From a virus, in IMG/VR virus record IMGVR_UViG_3300018053_000004, positions 1 to 30,761 of that record: a DNA stretch of 30,761 nt. One strand, 5' to 3'. A model generated the notes under the pieces. That model was not told where the DNA came from. It saw only the letters and a program-made list of their open reading frames with translations, and did not search any database. Shown piece by piece: positions 29,115-30,761 of the stretch; the stretch's first letter is position 1, and each line of letters opens with the position of its first letter. Position numbers and translations under genes: made by a program.

Positions 29115-29656
29115 TTACAGAACCCCTCGATCCGTTCTCTGAGGTCGTTGATGAGCGACGAAAGTGGAACCCTGAGTGGTATTCATGGCTCAAGACATTT
29201 GTGTCTGAGACGATCGGGAGCTTCGCTGCAGATCCAGTTGAGCAGGGGACCTGGATACCAGTTATAACTTTTCCGGTCCTTGGCGATTTGTCGGTGGCCT
29301 ACTCATTGCAGGTTGGAGCATACAGAAAGATAGGCACTCTTGTCTGGGTTAGATTTGACATAGCTACAAGCACTTTCACTCATACAACCGCTTCTGGCAC
29401 CTTGCTTATAACTGGACTTCCATTTCAGCCCATGACTACTCAGGGGACAAACGCTCGGACAGGAGAGCTACAGTTTCAAGGCATTACAAAGGCAAACTAT
29501 ACACAGTTCATGCCAGCCTTTGATGACTTTATTGGTCCTAGAATTCTTATGGAGGCTTCTGGTTCTGGGCAAGCCTTTAGTACTGTTACTGCCGCTGATA
29601 TGCCAAGCGGCGGCTCTGTCGTTCTTCGAGGCGGCGGCGTGTACGCTATGGACTGA
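29111..29656 (+). CDS. Tail-needle-position protein with a beta-sandwich domain
   Basis: 181 aa. After a ~45-residue helical N-terminus (EVVDERRKWNPEWYSWLKTF) comes a Gly/Thr-rich beta domain: GTWIPVITFPVLGDLSVAYS, YRKIGTLVWVRFDI and TTASGTLLITGLPFQPMTTQ. This beta domain recurs in many phage fibre and spike tips. The gene follows the gp10-like gene, where P22 and Sf6 have gp26 (tail needle), whose tip can be a jelly roll. So it may plug the tail and touch the host. A separate fibre role cannot be excluded. Confidence 0.6.
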   Translation: MITEPLDPFSEVVDERRKWNPEWYSWLKTFVSETIGSFAADPVEQGTWIPVITFPVLGDLSVAYSLQVGAYRKIGTLVWVRFDIATSTFTHTTASGTLLITGLPFQPMTTQGTNARTGELQFQGITKANYTQFMPAFDDFIGPRILMEASGSGQAFSTVTAADMPSGGSVVLRGGGVYAMD

Positions 29657-29669
29657 ATAGGAGACTAAT

Positions 29670-30761
29670 ATGGCCTTCGATCCTCTCTCAATCTTCACTG
29701 GTAGTGCTCAGGAAGAGGCTGCTCAACAGCAGCGACAGTACTTTCAACAGCAACAGGCTCAGAACGCTGCACAAGCCCAAGCGGCTCAGACTGGGGGACT
29801 TGCCGCCCTTCAGTCAGGTCAATCCAGTGCGATCGGGGCCATCGGCCCAGCTACTCGCACCGCTAGAAACGATATAGTAAACTCGACTGGATCTGGCCTG
29901 AATACACTGTATGGCGGTCAGGTCCAGGGCGCAGGAGCACTTACCAGTGGTCAAATGGGCGGGCTCGCTGCTCTTCAGAGTGGCGTCTCACAGGCGACTG
30001 GGGCATATCAGCCACTGACCGCTGCTGCAAGCAGGTACGGTATGGCTTCTGGTCAGGCTCAGGGAATGTCCGCCGACGCACTGGGGCTCAATGGCCCAGA
30101 GGGCGTTGCCCGTGCACAGCAGGCCTTTCAGGCCAGTCCTGGCTATCAGTTTCAATTGGACCAGGGGCTCGAGGCTATAGGACGAAACGCTAACATGGCC
30201 GGGATGGGCGCTGGTGGAAACGCTCTTGTCGAGGCTCAGAAATACGGATCAGGGTTGGCCGGGGCGGAGTTTGATAAATGGCGACAGGGTCTGCAGCAGC
30301 AACAGGGGCTCTATGCTCCGCTCGAACAGGGAGCACTTAGTAGCGCTGGTCAAGGCGTAGCAAATGCTGCTCTTACGGGCGGTACGAGCGCGGCCAATAT
30401 CGAAACTGGAACCGGAGGACGGCTAGCTGATCTGTATGGACTCACAGGCCGCACGGGCGCAGATATCTATGGTACTTCTGGGCGCTCTCTTGCCGACCTT
30501 GAGTCGAAGGGTGGACTTGCCGAGGCTGGTATATACACTGGCACCGGCGGTGCAGCGGCTAATCTGTACGGAAACATCTACGGGACGCAGTCTGGGTTCA
30601 ATCAAGCGATGATTAAGCCCTATGCCGACACGTACCAGCAGGAAGCTGCGGCCACGACAGGTGGCGCACAGAACTTCTGGAACCTTATCGGTGGTGCCGC
30701 GAAGGGTGCGGCTGGCGGCGGCTTCATACCGGGTGGTAGCTATACGCCCTGGAAGGTGTAA
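29670..30761 (+). CDS. Candidate DNA-ejection (internal virion) protein
   Basis: 363 aa, SD ATAGGAG before ATG 29670; the TAA is the last codon of the window. The protein is rich in Ala, Gln and Gly, with an N-terminal Gln-rich helix (EEAAQQQRQYFQQQQAQNAA) and many short repeats around GALTSGQMGGLAALQSG. A central SPGYQFQLDQGLEAIGRNAN, then GGNALVEAQKYGSGLAGAEF, is a module often found in phage DNA-transfer proteins. It is placed where P22 has gp7/gp20/gp16. The C-terminus ends in a Gly-rich segment. Further ejection proteins probably lie beyond the window. Confidence 0.7.
   Translation: MAFDPLSIFTGSAQEEAAQQQRQYFQQQQAQNAAQAQAAQTGGLAALQSGQSSAIGAIGPATRTARNDIVNSTGSGLNTLYGGQVQGAGALTSGQMGGLAALQSGVSQATGAYQPLTAAASRYGMASGQAQGMSADALGLNGPEGVARAQQAFQASPGYQFQLDQGLEAIGRNANMAGMGAGGNALVEAQKYGSGLAGAEFDKWRQGLQQQQGLYAPLEQGALSSAGQGVANAALTGGTSAANIETGTGGRLADLYGLTGRTGADIYGTSGRSLADLESKGGLAEAGIYTGTGGAAANLYGNIYGTQSGFNQAMIKPYADTYQQEAAATTGGAQNFWNLIGGAAKGAAGGGFIPGGSYTPWKV

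Noticed and set aside
1-30761. CRISPR array, diversity-generating retroelement, integrase or attachment site
   Set aside because: No regularly spaced repeats, reverse transcriptase, recombinase gene or tRNA-matching att sequence was seen. The fibre repeats are protein-coding and codon-divergent.

Overview
This window is a block of a tailed double-stranded DNA bacteriophage (Caudoviricetes). The virion genes have a podovirus-like layout. Evidence: terminase small and large subunits; a P22 gp1-type portal; a proline-rich/coiled-coil scaffold candidate; an N4 gp56-type (DUF4043-like) major capsid protein; P22 gp4-, gp10- and gp26-like tail-machine genes in P22 order; and an Ala/Gln/Gly-rich ejection-type protein. 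Against that stands an early-type arm of DNA-metabolism genes. No integrase, rRNA, tRNA, CRISPR or insertion sequence was found, so lifestyle is undecided. The host cannot be named; strong Shine-Dalgarno (SD) sites and sigma70-like promoters point to a bacterial host of moderate to high GC.

The genome is split into two divergent arms around a non-coding control region at about 11573-12044. That region holds a good leftward promoter (11619-11647), a good rightward promoter (11971-11999) and two inverted repeats. Each promoter would give a leader of about 40 nt before the first gene.

Left arm (11572 down to 1, minus strand): about 30 small, tightly overlapping genes. Recognisable ones are an SF1 UvrD/Rep-like helicase, a Cas4/RecB-type nuclease with Fe-S-type cysteines, a Sak4-like P-loop ATPase, three free-standing HNH endonucleases, two ribbon-helix-helix proteins, a DUF7768-like deoxyribosyltransferase-fold protein, coiled-coil proteins and zinc-binding small proteins. 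Four single-span membrane microproteins of 26-39 aa lie between the larger genes. Helicase, Cas4-like nuclease and Sak4-like ATPase together suggest a phage recombination and replication set. Three leftward terminators and at least one near-consensus internal promoter (5043-5072) divide the arm into transcription units.

Right arm (12045-30761, plus strand): a small ORF; terS; an Acb2-like candidate anti-CBASS sponge; a small basic protein; terL; a 1399-aa repetitive tail fibre; four accessory genes; portal; a two-span membrane protein; scaffold; coat; a candidate decoration protein; a rightward terminator; a possible glycosyltransferase-like protein; a fibre-like protein; head-completion, DNA-stabilisation and tail-needle candidates; and an ejection-protein candidate ending exactly at the window edge.

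The most unusual signals are: (1) a ~105-bp imperfect inverted repeat at 10673-10975 whose differences are almost all G-U-compatible on the plus-strand transcript; (2) tail-fibre repeats that are identical in protein but nearly saturated with synonymous codon changes; (3) two matching terminator-plus-SD cassettes; (4) two ribosome-binding-site styles that separate the arms; and (5) the Acb2-like gene between the terminase subunits.
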